From Belnapia sp. F-4-1 (GTDB taxonomy: Bacteria; Pseudomonadota; Alphaproteobacteria; Acetobacterales; Acetobacteraceae), in the NCBI RefSeq assembly GCF_000802185.1, contig NZ_KN676113.1, positions 3,014,856 to 3,078,855 of the forward strand: a stretch of 64,000 nucleotides of DNA. The letters are read 5' to 3'. Below, piece by piece: positions 40,946 through 48,610 of the stretch. The stretch's first letter is position 1; each line of letters starts with the position of its first letter. The position numbers were made by a program, and so were the translations under genes. The notes beneath the pieces were generated by a model. That model searched no databases, was not told the origin of the DNA, and saw only the letters and a program-made list of their open reading frames with translations.

Positions 40946-43303
40946 TCACCCCACCCTGGCCGGCAGCCGCGTCCCGGAAAGCAGCGCCGCCATCTGGTCG
41001 AGCAGCCGCGCCCCGGAGACCGGCTTCCGCATCAGTGCGAAGGGCCCGCCGACCACCGCGCCCACCGCCAGGTTGGCCGCGTCCCCGGCATAGCCCGTCA
41101 CCAGGATCGCTGGGAGGCCGGGATGGCGCTCCTGCGCCTCCTTGATCAGGCTGACGCCGTCGATCCCCGGCATCGCCAGGTCGGTGACGAGCAGCTGGAA
41201 GGACTCGCCCCGCGACAGCTGGCCGAGTGCCAGCGCCCCATCCGCCGCCTCCACCACCTCATAGCCCGCATCGGCCAGTTCGCCGGCCAGCAGCCGGCGC
41301 ACCAGCGGCTCGTCATCCACCAGCAGCACCCGCGGCCGGTGCCCAGCCTGGACGGGGGAGGGACCCCCGGCCGCGCCAGCCATCTCCACCCGCTCCACCA
41401 CCGTCTCCGCCCGTGTCACCGGCAGCCAGAGCGAGACGCGCGTGCCCCGCCCCGCCTCGCTCTCGATCGCCAGCGCCCCGCGCGAGCCCTGGGCGAAGCT
41501 GTTCGCCATGGCGAGACCGAGCCCGGTGCCCTGGCCGAGCGGCTTGGTGGTGAAGAAGGGCTCGGTGGCATGGGCGAGCGTCGCCTGGTCCATCCCCTCG
41601 CCGGTATCCTCCACCAGCAGATGGACGTAGTCGCCCGCTGCCAGCCCGTTGGCGCCGCTTTCCGGCCCGATGGCGGCAGCCGCGGCCCGCAGCGTCAGCG
41701 TGCCGCCATCCGGCATGGCGTCCCGCGCATTGGTGGCAAGGTTGAGCAGAACCGTCTCGAACTGGCTGCGGTCGGCCAGCACCGGGGGCAGGCCCGGTGC
41801 CGCCTCCGCCACCACGCGGATGCGCCCGCCGAGCGTCGCCGCCAGCACGTCCCGCAGATCGGCCAGCAGTTGCCCGAGATCGAGCGGCACGGCCCGCAGC
41901 TCCTCCCGCCGGGAGAAGGCGAGCAGCCGCCGCGTCACCGCCTCGCCACGACGCGCCGCCTCCTCCACCATGTCGGTGAGGCGGCGGATGGCGGCCGGGT
42001 CCTCCGCCCGCCGGCGGATCAGGCTGGTGCCGCCGAGCACCGCCTGGAGCACGTTGTTGAAGTCATGCGCGATGCCGCCCGCCAGCTGGCCCACCGCCTG
42101 GACCTTCTGCGCCTGGAGCAGCGCCGCCTCGGCCTGGCGCCGCTCCTCGATCTCGGTGCTGAGCCGGTCGTTGGTCCGCATCAGCTCCCGCGTCCGCTCC
42201 TCGACCCGCGCTTCCAGCGCATCGGCATGGTGCCGCAGCTCCTCCTCGCGCCGCTGGAGCTGCGCCGCCATGGCATTCCAGGCCGCGGCGATCTTGCCGA
42301 ATTCGGAGCGCCGGTCGCGCTCCGGCGCCCGCGCCGCCAGCTCGCCCTGGCCCCAGCGATGCGCCACGGCAAGCAAGGCCCGCGTCGGCGCCTCGATGAA
42401 GCGCCGCGCCACCAGCCGCGTCATCAGGAAGACGACGAGCGCCACGGACGCTACCATCAAGGCGCTTTGCAGCAGGCTCCGCTCGACATCCGCCATCAGC
42501 TCCGCCTCGGCGAAGCCGACCACGGCGGCGAGGTTGTGGCTCGCCGCCGTCGGCGGCACGAAGCCGACCAGCCGGTTGGTGCCGTCGATGCTGCGGATGC
42601 GCAGCGTGCCCGGCCGCGTTTCCCCCAGCAAGGCCAGCGCGGCGGGCGGGAAGCGGGCGCCGACGAACTCCTCGTGCCGCTGGTCGCGCGCCAGGATCAC
42701 GCCATTCGCATCGGCGATGGTGAGCACGCCATTCGTCAGCAGCGCGGCGCTGCTCCGCTTCAGCCCGGAAAGGTTGCGGGCCAGCCAGTCGAGGTCGAGG
42801 GCGGCGACCAGCACCGTCGGATGGGCATCACCCGGCCCGGCGGCCGGCAGGAAGAAGGGCAGCACGCCGCCCGGCACCTGCGGCAGGCGGGTGAAGTGCC
42901 CGGCGGTGAAGGTGCGGGCCGCCCGCGCCTCCTCCGCCCAGGCCGGCGGCTCCGCCAGGCCGAGCAGGGCCGGGTCCGAGGCGCAGCGGACGCGCCCTGT
43001 CTCGTCGACCAGCGCGATGAAGGCATAGCCGAAGGCGTACTGGCGGAGGGCCGAGAGCCGTGCATTGCAGTCCGCCCCGAAGATGCGCACCTGCCGGTAC
43101 TCCGCCGCGGCGCCGAGCAGGATGCGCGCCCCCTCGGCGATGCCGGAGATGGTGCCGCCCAGCAGCTCCGCCTGCCGGATGGCGACGGTGTCGAGCTGCG
43201 CCTTGCGCTGCGACCATTGCGACCAGCTGAACGCCCCCTGGAGGGCGACGATCGGCAGCAGGCAGATGGCGATGACCAGGAGGATGCGGGTGGACAGCGT
43301 CAT
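40946..43303 (-). CDS. Hybrid sensor histidine kinase with C-terminal receiver
   Basis: The 785-residue protein has a signal-like first membrane helix (residues 5-25), a periplasmic sensing region to about 285, a second helix, a HAMP-like linker, then a coiled coil (RTNDRLSTEIEERRQAEAAL). HisKA carries the phospho-acceptor H413 in LAGGIAHDFNNVLQ, of the PAS-kinase-like class. The ATPase has LNLATNARDAMPDGG (N box) and GTGLGLAMANSF (G2 box). A receiver domain occupies the last ~120 residues with D708 in LLVTDLAMPG. It lacks an adjacent response regulator, so output must go through another protein. Ligand unknown. Confidence 0.93.
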   Translation of the reverse strand: MTLSTRILLVIAICLLPIVALQGAFSWSQWSQRKAQLDTVAIRQAELLGGTISGIAEGARILLGAAAEYRQVRIFGADCNARLSALRQYAFGYAFIALVDETGRVRCASDPALLGLAEPPAWAEEARAARTFTAGHFTRLPQVPGGVLPFFLPAAGPGDAHPTVLVAALDLDWLARNLSGLKRSSAALLTNGVLTIADANGVILARDQRHEEFVGARFPPAALALLGETRPGTLRIRSIDGTNRLVGFVPPTAASHNLAAVVGFAEAELMADVERSLLQSALMVASVALVVFLMTRLVARRFIEAPTRALLAVAHRWGQGELAARAPERDRRSEFGKIAAAWNAMAAQLQRREEELRHHADALEARVEERTRELMRTNDRLSTEIEERRQAEAALLQAQKVQAVGQLAGGIAHDFNNVLQAVLGGTSLIRRRAEDPAAIRRLTDMVEEAARRGEAVTRRLLAFSRREELRAVPLDLGQLLADLRDVLAATLGGRIRVVAEAAPGLPPVLADRSQFETVLLNLATNARDAMPDGGTLTLRAAAAAIGPESGANGLAAGDYVHLLVEDTGEGMDQATLAHATEPFFTTKPLGQGTGLGLAMANSFAQGSRGALAIESEAGRGTRVSLWLPVTRAETVVERVEMAGAAGGPSPVQAGHRPRVLLVDDEPLVRRLLAGELADAGYEVVEAADGALALGQLSRGESFQLLVTDLAMPGIDGVSLIKEAQERHPGLPAILVTGYAGDAANLAVGAVVGGPFALMRKPVSGARLLDQMAALLSGTRLPARVG

Positions 43304-43481
43304 GCCGGCGCCGCCGCCATGACGTCAGGCCGCATCGGATGCGGCAACGGCACCCGTGCGATGGACATTCCCCTCTCTCCCGTCAGGCTGGCAAGACGTT
43401 CAAGGATACCGCGGTTATTATGCCGGCGCATCAGCGCCGTGAACCGATCTGAAATGAAAGGGGGGCTGCCAGGGCGGGCGA

Positions 43482-43556
43482 TGGTGGGTGCGACAGGGAT
43501 TGAACCTGTGACCCTTGCCGTGTGAAGGCAATGCTCTACCGCTGAGCTACGCACCC
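43482..43556 (-). tRNA. tRNA-Val (anticodon CAC)
   Basis: The 75-nt minus-strand sequence folds as a full cloverleaf: acceptor GGGTGCG / CGCACCC, D arm GCTC-GAGC, anticodon stem TTGCC / GGCAA with 7-base loop TTCACAC (anticodon CAC, reading GUG), T stem ACAGG/CCTGT with TTCAATC loop. The discriminator A and a genomically encoded CCA end the molecule. Confidence 0.96.
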
Positions 43557-43621
43557 GGACCGCTTGGGAGGCGGTTGATAGGGGCATCGCCCGCCGCTGG
43601 CAAGAGCTTATGCGGCGGGAC

Positions 43622-44590
43622 TCACTCGGCTCTGATGCCGGCCTCTGCCACCACCGCCGCGTAGCGCGCCACCTCGGCCGCGACGAAGCGCCGGGACTCC
43701 GCCATGTCGGCGCCGATCAGGCTGAAGCCAAGCTCCCCTGCCTTCCGCGCCACCGCCGGGTCGGTCAGCGCCCGGCGGATCGCCGCCGCGATCGCTTCTG
43801 CCAGCGGCTCCGCAACCCCGGCCGGCGCCTGGATCGCCGTCCAGCTGGTGATGCGCAGTGCCGGCAGCCCCGCCTCGGCGGTGGTCGGCACATCCGGCAG
43901 CAGCGGGTGCCGCGCCGCATCCGTCACGGCCAGCGCCCGCAGCCGCCCCGCCTGCACCTGCGCGATGACCTCCGGCAGGTTGCCCACGATCATGTCGAGA
44001 TTGCCGGCGACGAGGTCCGTCACCGCCGGCGCCCCGCCGCGATAGGGGACGTGCTCCAGCCGCTCCGCCGCCGCCGCCGCGCGGCGGAACATCTCGAGCC
44101 CCAGATGCGGCGGCGAGCCGGTGCCGGAGGAGCCGCCGTTCAGCCGCCGCCCCCGCGCCGCCGCCGCCAGCTCGCCGAGCGTCCGCCACGGGCTCTCCGC
44201 CCGCACGACGACCACCAGCGGCAGCGCGCCGAGCAAGGTCAGCGTCTTCAGGTCGCGCGTGAAGTCATACGGCGCCTGCGGGAAGAGCGAGGCATTCACC
44301 GCATGGGTGAGGGTGATGGCGAGCAGCGTATGCCCGTCCGGCGCTGCCTTCGCCACCGCATCGGCGCCGATCATCGCATTGCCGCCTGCGCGGTTCTCGA
44401 CCAGCACCGGCTTGCCCCAGTCCTCCGCCAGCCGCTGCGCGACCAGCCGGGAGATGAGGTCGGTCTGCCCCGCCGGAGTGAAGGGCACGACGAGCCGCAC
44501 CGGATGATCCGGGAAGCTCCCCGGCTGCGCCTGTGCCGCGAGCGGGGCGAGGGCAGCGAGCAACGCCGCGCGGCGCGAGAGATCAGGCAC
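43622..44590 (-). CDS. Bug-family (TTT) solute-binding receptor
   Basis: The 322-residue protein starts at GTG 44590, preceded by AGGAG at 7 bp. A twin-arginine-like/Sec signal (LSRRAALLAALAPLAAQAQPG) precedes the Bug domain, seen as DHPVRLVVPFTPAGQTDLISRLVA, VLVENRAGGNAMIGADAVA and VPYRGGAPAVTDLVAGNLDM. Bug receptors bind carboxylates for tripartite tricarboxylate transporters or for sensory roles. The transporter membrane genes are not adjacent. It sits between tRNA-Val and a broken solute-binding gene. Confidence 0.92.
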   Translation of the reverse strand: MPDLSRRAALLAALAPLAAQAQPGSFPDHPVRLVVPFTPAGQTDLISRLVAQRLAEDWGKPVLVENRAGGNAMIGADAVAKAAPDGHTLLAITLTHAVNASLFPQAPYDFTRDLKTLTLLGALPLVVVVRAESPWRTLGELAAAARGRRLNGGSSGTGSPPHLGLEMFRRAAAAAERLEHVPYRGGAPAVTDLVAGNLDMIVGNLPEVIAQVQAGRLRALAVTDAARHPLLPDVPTTAEAGLPALRITSWTAIQAPAGVAEPLAEAIAAAIRRALTDPAVARKAGELGFSLIGADMAESRRFVAAEVARYAAVVAEAGIRAE

Positions 44591-44969
44591 GTCGCACTCC
44601 TCGGAAGATGGCGAAGCCCGTCGGCGTCCGCCGATGCACGCAGCGCGGCCTGCGCTGCCTGGTTGGACCATGGGGCAGGTCACCGAAGGCCTGGCGCTGG
44701 ATCCCAGCGCTGCTGCGCCGCTGCCCCTCCGGCACCTGCGGCTGCATGCGGGGCTGCGCATCCATCCCGTGGAGCATGCCGAAGACCATCAGCCCGTGGT
44801 TGCGCGCGACGGAAGCCGAGGACCAGATCGGGTCGACCGCGGCGAGATCGGATTGCGGCACGGATTTCAGCACGCGATGGGCATCGGTCGGGTTCCGCTC
44901 CGGTGGGATGCGCAGCAGGCCGCAGCCTAGCCGGACCGGAAGCTGACCCGATCCGATCACGCCTGTCAA
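44583..44969 (-). pseudogene. Remnant of a family-5 (peptide/nickel-type) solute-binding protein
   Basis: Residues of this 128-codon minus-strand frame between about 44736 and 44873 read VLKSVPQSDLAAVDPIWSSA / SVARNHGLMVFGMLHGMDAQ / PRMQPQ. That matches the N-terminal lobe of SBP_bac_5 proteins, in which VPQ.DL..LDPIWTTA is followed by RNHG..VYDTLF..D and a PQM motif. Beyond PQ the expected VEG.....DGL.W.F segment is replaced by unrelated residues, and the rest of the ~500-residue gene is absent. No signal peptide precedes it. The frame runs 8 bp past the Bug gene start. I read it as a decayed fragment truncated at both ends. Confidence 0.65.
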
Positions 44970-45029
44970 AGAAAAACTTTTATTTTTAGTTATATGTAAA
45001 ATTTTAACTAATTTGATTGGTGGAAATGG
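44966..45029. other. AT-rich island with an inverted repeat
   Basis: About 60 bp of very AT-rich DNA in a 70 % GC setting, between the pseudogene and the GST gene. TTAGTTA at 44986-44992 and TAACTAA at 45005-45011 form a 7-bp inverted repeat with a 12-bp loop. It could be the GST terminator region, a leftover of inserted DNA, or the former promoter of the broken gene; I cannot tell which. Confidence 0.6.
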
Positions 45030-45656
45030 TCAGGCCAGCCCGTTCCTGACATGCGTCCGGTAAGGCGCACGCTCCGAAAGCCGCCCGTAATAGGCGTCGA
45101 GCGCCGGCATCGCCGGCCGCTCGATGTCCTTCATCGCAAACCACCGATGCACCAGGAAGCCCGCCGGGATGTCCGCCAGCGTGAAAGCCTCCCCAACCAG
45201 GTAGGGGCCGCCCGCCTCCAGCGCCGCCGCGACCCGCCGCATCCCCTGCGCATATTCCATCCGCCCGCGCTCCACCGCCCAGGGTGCGCTCCAGGGCGCC
45301 AGCCCCAACTCGCCCCCGAGATAGGCCCCCTTCATCGCCAGCGTCATGTCGTAGGCGACCCAGTCCATCCAATGCTCGACCCGGGCGCGAGCGGCGGGCG
45401 CCTCCGGCAGCAGATGCGTGGCGCCCTCCCGCGCCGCGAGGTAGCGCAGGATCACATGCGACTCCCGCAGCACCACCTCGCCGTCCACAAGCACGGGCAC
45501 CGTGCCGAGCGGATTGAGCACGAGGAAGGCCGGGTCCTCCGTCGCGCGGTGCCCGCGCCCCCATTCCTCCTGCTCGAAGCCGAGGCCCAACTCCCCCAGC
45601 AGCCACAGCACCTTCCGCACGTTGTAGGCGTTGGACCTGCCCAGCAGTTTCAGCAT
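45030..45656 (-). CDS. Glutathione S-transferase family protein
   Basis: The 208-residue protein starts at ATG 45656 (MLKLLGRSNAYNVRKVLWLL), in line with the thioredoxin-fold N-terminus of GSTs. The glutathione-site loop NPLGTVPVLVDG and VLRESHVILRYLA (the SNAIL-type Ser region) are present. The all-helical C-terminal domain includes LVGEAFTLADIPAG. An in-frame ATG 14 codons upstream is a less likely start. GSTs conjugate glutathione or act on peroxides; the substrate is not predictable. Confidence 0.9.
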   Translation of the reverse strand: MLKLLGRSNAYNVRKVLWLLGELGLGFEQEEWGRGHRATEDPAFLVLNPLGTVPVLVDGEVVLRESHVILRYLAAREGATHLLPEAPAARARVEHWMDWVAYDMTLAMKGAYLGGELGLAPWSAPWAVERGRMEYAQGMRRVAAALEAGGPYLVGEAFTLADIPAGFLVHRWFAMKDIERPAMPALDAYYGRLSERAPYRTHVRNGLA

Positions 45657-45733
45657 GGCGAGCCGCCCCCATCCGGCCTTGCGTCGAGGCTTGGCCATTC
45701 GCACCTCCACCGCAACAGCGAAGGGCTTCCGCG

Positions 45734-47062
45734 ATGAGCCAGCGGCAATTGAAGCTAGGCGCCTTCATGCGCCCGGTCAGCATCCATACCGGCGCCTGGC
45801 GCTATCCCGGCGCCTTCCCCGACGCCAACTTCAACTTCGGGCACTACAAGCGCTTCATCCAGACGCTGGAGCGCGGCCGGTTCGACGCCTTCTTCATGGC
45901 GGACCACCTGGCGCTGCTCAACATGCCGGTCGAGGCGCTGAAGCGCAGCCATACCGTCAGCAGCTTCGACCCGCTGACCCTGCTGCCGGCGCTGGCCGCG
46001 GTGACGGAGCATATCGGCCTCATCGCCACCGCCTCGACGACCTATAACGAGCCCTACCACATCGCCCGCAAATTCGCCTCGCTCGACCACATCAGCGGCG
46101 GCAGGGCAGGGTGGAACCTCGTCACCACCTCCAACCCCGACGCGGCGCTCAACTTCGGCCAGGACGAGCACATGGCCCATGGCGAGCGCTACCAACGGGC
46201 GCGCGAGTTCTTCGACGTCGTCACCGGCCTCTGGGACGGCTGGGCCGACGACGCGTTGATCCGCGACGTGGACAGCGGCATCTTCTTCGACCCCGACCGG
46301 GTGAAGCCGCTCAACCATGTGGGCCCCGAGTTCAAGGTCCGCGGCCCGCTGAACGTCGCACGCCCCGTCCAGGGCTGGCCGGTGATCGTCCAGGCCGGCG
46401 CCTCCGAGGCCGGCAAGCAGGTCGCCGCCGAGACCGCCGAGGCCGTCTTCGCGGGCGTCGCCACCCTCGCCGACGGTCAGCGCCTCTATGCCGACATCAA
46501 GGGTCGGATGCCCGCCCTCGGCCGCGACCCAGAGCACCTGAAGCTCCTCCCCGGCTGCTTCGTTGTGGTCGGCGACACGGTGGAGGAGGCGCGGGCGAAG
46601 CGCGCCCATCTCGACAGCCTGGTGCATTACGACAGCGCCATCGCCTCCCTCTCCATCGCCCTCGGCACCGATGCGTCCCAATTCAATCCAGACGCCCCGC
46701 TGCCCCCCATCCCCGACACCAATGCCAGCAAGAGCGGCCGCGAGCGCACCATCGCCCTCGCCGAGCGCGAGGGCCTCACCGTCCGCCAGCTCGCCCAGCG
46801 CCTCGGCGGCTATGCCGGCCTCGCCATGGTTGGCACGCCGCGGACCATCGCCGACGAGATGGAGGCCTGGCTGGAGGGCCGCGGCGCCGACGGCTTCAAC
46901 ATCATGTTCCCCTGGCTGCCGGGCGGGCTCGACGACTTCGTCGACCGCGTGGTGCCGGAGCTGCAGCGCCGCGGCCTCTTCCGCCGCGAATACGAGGGCC
47001 GGACGCTGCGCGAGAATCTCGGCCTGCCCCGCCCGCCGAACCGCCTCTTTCCGGAGGGTTGA
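45734..47062 (+). CDS. NtaA/SnaA/DmoA-type FMN-dependent monooxygenase
   Basis: The 442-residue protein is a luciferase-like TIM barrel. N-terminal WRYPGAFPDANFNFGHYKRF, then LTLLPALAAVTEHIGLIATA, HISGGRAGWNLVTT, and the C-terminal WLPGGLDDFVDRVVPELQ are characteristic of the nitrilotriacetate monooxygenase A / dimethylsulfide and DszA group. These oxidases use FMNH2 supplied by a separate reductase, which is not encoded nearby. Divergent from the GST gene (77 bp apart). Substrate unknown, but sulfur or nitrogen compounds are usual in this group. Confidence 0.92.
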   Translation: MSQRQLKLGAFMRPVSIHTGAWRYPGAFPDANFNFGHYKRFIQTLERGRFDAFFMADHLALLNMPVEALKRSHTVSSFDPLTLLPALAAVTEHIGLIATASTTYNEPYHIARKFASLDHISGGRAGWNLVTTSNPDAALNFGQDEHMAHGERYQRAREFFDVVTGLWDGWADDALIRDVDSGIFFDPDRVKPLNHVGPEFKVRGPLNVARPVQGWPVIVQAGASEAGKQVAAETAEAVFAGVATLADGQRLYADIKGRMPALGRDPEHLKLLPGCFVVVGDTVEEARAKRAHLDSLVHYDSAIASLSIALGTDASQFNPDAPLPPIPDTNASKSGRERTIALAEREGLTVRQLAQRLGGYAGLAMVGTPRTIADEMEAWLEGRGADGFNIMFPWLPGGLDDFVDRVVPELQRRGLFRREYEGRTLRENLGLPRPPNRLFPEG

Positions 47063-47093
47063 GCTGCACGGGCGCCGGCCCATATCCTCCGGC

Positions 47094-47894
47094 ATGGGAC
47101 GCATGCTGCCCCTCGCCCTCGGCCTTGCCCTGCTCCCCGCCGCCGCGCGGGCCGAACCGCTCGTCGCCCGCTACGATGTCCATGCCGCCGGCCTCACCGT
47201 GATGAAGCTCGAGGCCCTGCTCGACATCGACGGCCCGAACTACCTGGTCCGCACCCGCACCCAGATGAACGGCATGGTCGGCTTCTTCGCTCGCGGCGAC
47301 CAGGTGACCTCCGCCGAGGGCGCCTGGCGCGGCACGGAGCCGGTGCCCGTCCGCTACCGCGTCAACGGCACATGGCGCGGCGACCCACGCGTGGTGGCGA
47401 TGGACTACACGCCTGCCGGCATGCCCGTCCTCCGGGCCATCGAGCCGCCGAACACCGAGCGCGAGCCCGTCCCCGCCGCCCTCCAGGCCGGCACCGTCGA
47501 TGCGCTCTCAGCCCTCGCCAAGCTCACCCGCGTGGTGGCGCGCACCGGCCGGTGCGACACCGGCGCCCGGGTCTTCGACGGCCGCCGCCGCGCCGACTAC
47601 GCGGTGCAGACCGCCGGCCAGGGCGTGTTGCCGGCAGAGGGCGGCTTCGGCGGCCCCGCCCTCAAATGCGTCTTCGAGGGCCGGCTGATCGCCGGCCGCC
47701 TCGACGACCAGGACCCGGAGGAGGCCCGCCGCCCGCAGACCGCCGATATCTGGTTCGGCCAGCCCCTTCCGGGCCGCGGCCCGCTGCCCGTCCGCATCGA
47801 GCTGCCGACCCGCTGGTTCGGCACCGTCCGCGCCGTGCTGGTGAGCGTGGAACCGGCTGGCTCAGCCCAGACGATGGTCCAGCAGCGCCGGTAG
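47094..47894 (+). CDS. DUF3108 periplasmic protein
   Basis: The 266-residue protein begins with a signal peptide (LPLALGLALLPAAARAEP). The mature part is beta-rich, with YDVHAAGLTVMKLEALLDID, VDALSALAKLTRVV, and the conserved central ADIWFGQPLPGRGPLPVRIELPT. This matches DUF3108, whose members are exported, of uncharacterised function, and sometimes lie next to cell-envelope genes. ATG 47094 is 32 bp after the monooxygenase stop. Its last 33 bp overlap the 3' end of the convergent gph. Confidence 0.8.
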   Translation: MGRMLPLALGLALLPAAARAEPLVARYDVHAAGLTVMKLEALLDIDGPNYLVRTRTQMNGMVGFFARGDQVTSAEGAWRGTEPVPVRYRVNGTWRGDPRVVAMDYTPAGMPVLRAIEPPNTEREPVPAALQAGTVDALSALAKLTRVVARTGRCDTGARVFDGRRRADYAVQTAGQGVLPAEGGFGGPALKCVFEGRLIAGRLDDQDPEEARRPQTADIWFGQPLPGRGPLPVRIELPTRWFGTVRAVLVSVEPAGSAQTMVQQRR

Positions 47895-48518
47895 CAGCGC
47901 CTCGGGCCGGCCGATCACCGCTGCCGCCCCCTCCGCCATTTCCGGCGTTCCATAGCCCCATCCGGCGAAGAGGCACGGCACCCCCGCCCTCCTGGCCGCA
48001 AGCACGTCGTTCCGGTGGTCGCCGACCATCACCGCGTGCGACACCTCACCCCCCGCCGCCTCCAGCGTCGCCAGCAGGTGCCCCGGCTCCGGCTTCCGCA
48101 CCGGGAAGCTGTCGCCGCCCCCGACTGCTGCGAAGCGTCCGCCGATCCCAAGCGCCCCGAGCAGCGCCGCCGTCGCCCTGGCCGGCTTGTTAGTGCAGAT
48201 CGCCATCCGCCACCCCGCCGCCTCCAGCCCCGCCAGGACCTCGGCGATTCCTGGGAAGAGCGCCGTTTCTTCCGCCGCCCGCGCCGTGTAGTCGGCGCTG
48301 AACCCCTCCAGCGCCGCCTGGTCGAAGGCGAGGCCCCGCGCCGCCAGCGCCCGCTCCACCAGCACCCGCACCCCGTCGCCGATCATCTCCGTCACCTCGG
48401 CCCGTGCGAAGGCCGGGCGGCCGAGCCGGACCATCAGCCGGTCGAGCGCGGCATGGATGTCGGGCACGCTGTCCACGAGCGTGCCATCGAGGTCGAACAG
48501 GACGACGGGAGGGGTCAT
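47862..48518 (-). CDS. gph: Phosphoglycolate phosphatase (HAD family)
   Basis: Gph hydrolyses 2-phosphoglycolate produced during DNA repair or by Rubisco oxygenation. The 218-residue protein has HAD motif I VVLFDLDGTLVDS (nucleophile Asp), motif II AICTNKP, motif III lysine in PVRKPEPGHLLATLE, and motif IV VMVGDHRNDVLAARRAG. The cap domain is of the alpha-helical C1 type with IGDGVRVLVERAL. Related HADs of similar sequence dephosphorylate other small sugars, so substrate is inferred. The 3' end overlaps the DUF3108 gene by 33 bp. Confidence 0.9.
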   Translation of the reverse strand: MTPPVVLFDLDGTLVDSVPDIHAALDRLMVRLGRPAFARAEVTEMIGDGVRVLVERALAARGLAFDQAALEGFSADYTARAAEETALFPGIAEVLAGLEAAGWRMAICTNKPARATAALLGALGIGGRFAAVGGGDSFPVRKPEPGHLLATLEAAGGEVSHAVMVGDHRNDVLAARRAGVPCLFAGWGYGTPEMAEGAAAVIGRPEALLPALLDHRLG

Positions 48519-48610
48519 GCCCCACCCTTACCCGCCCGGTCACATCCGGCAATCCAGTTTGACGCGCATGAGGCTTGCCCCGGCCACCCTCCGCGACTAA
48601 CCCCCATGCC

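Noticed and set aside
43482-43556. tRNA-Val as an integration site with a duplicated end
   Set aside because: No second copy of its 3' end was seen in the window, so no att pair is claimed.
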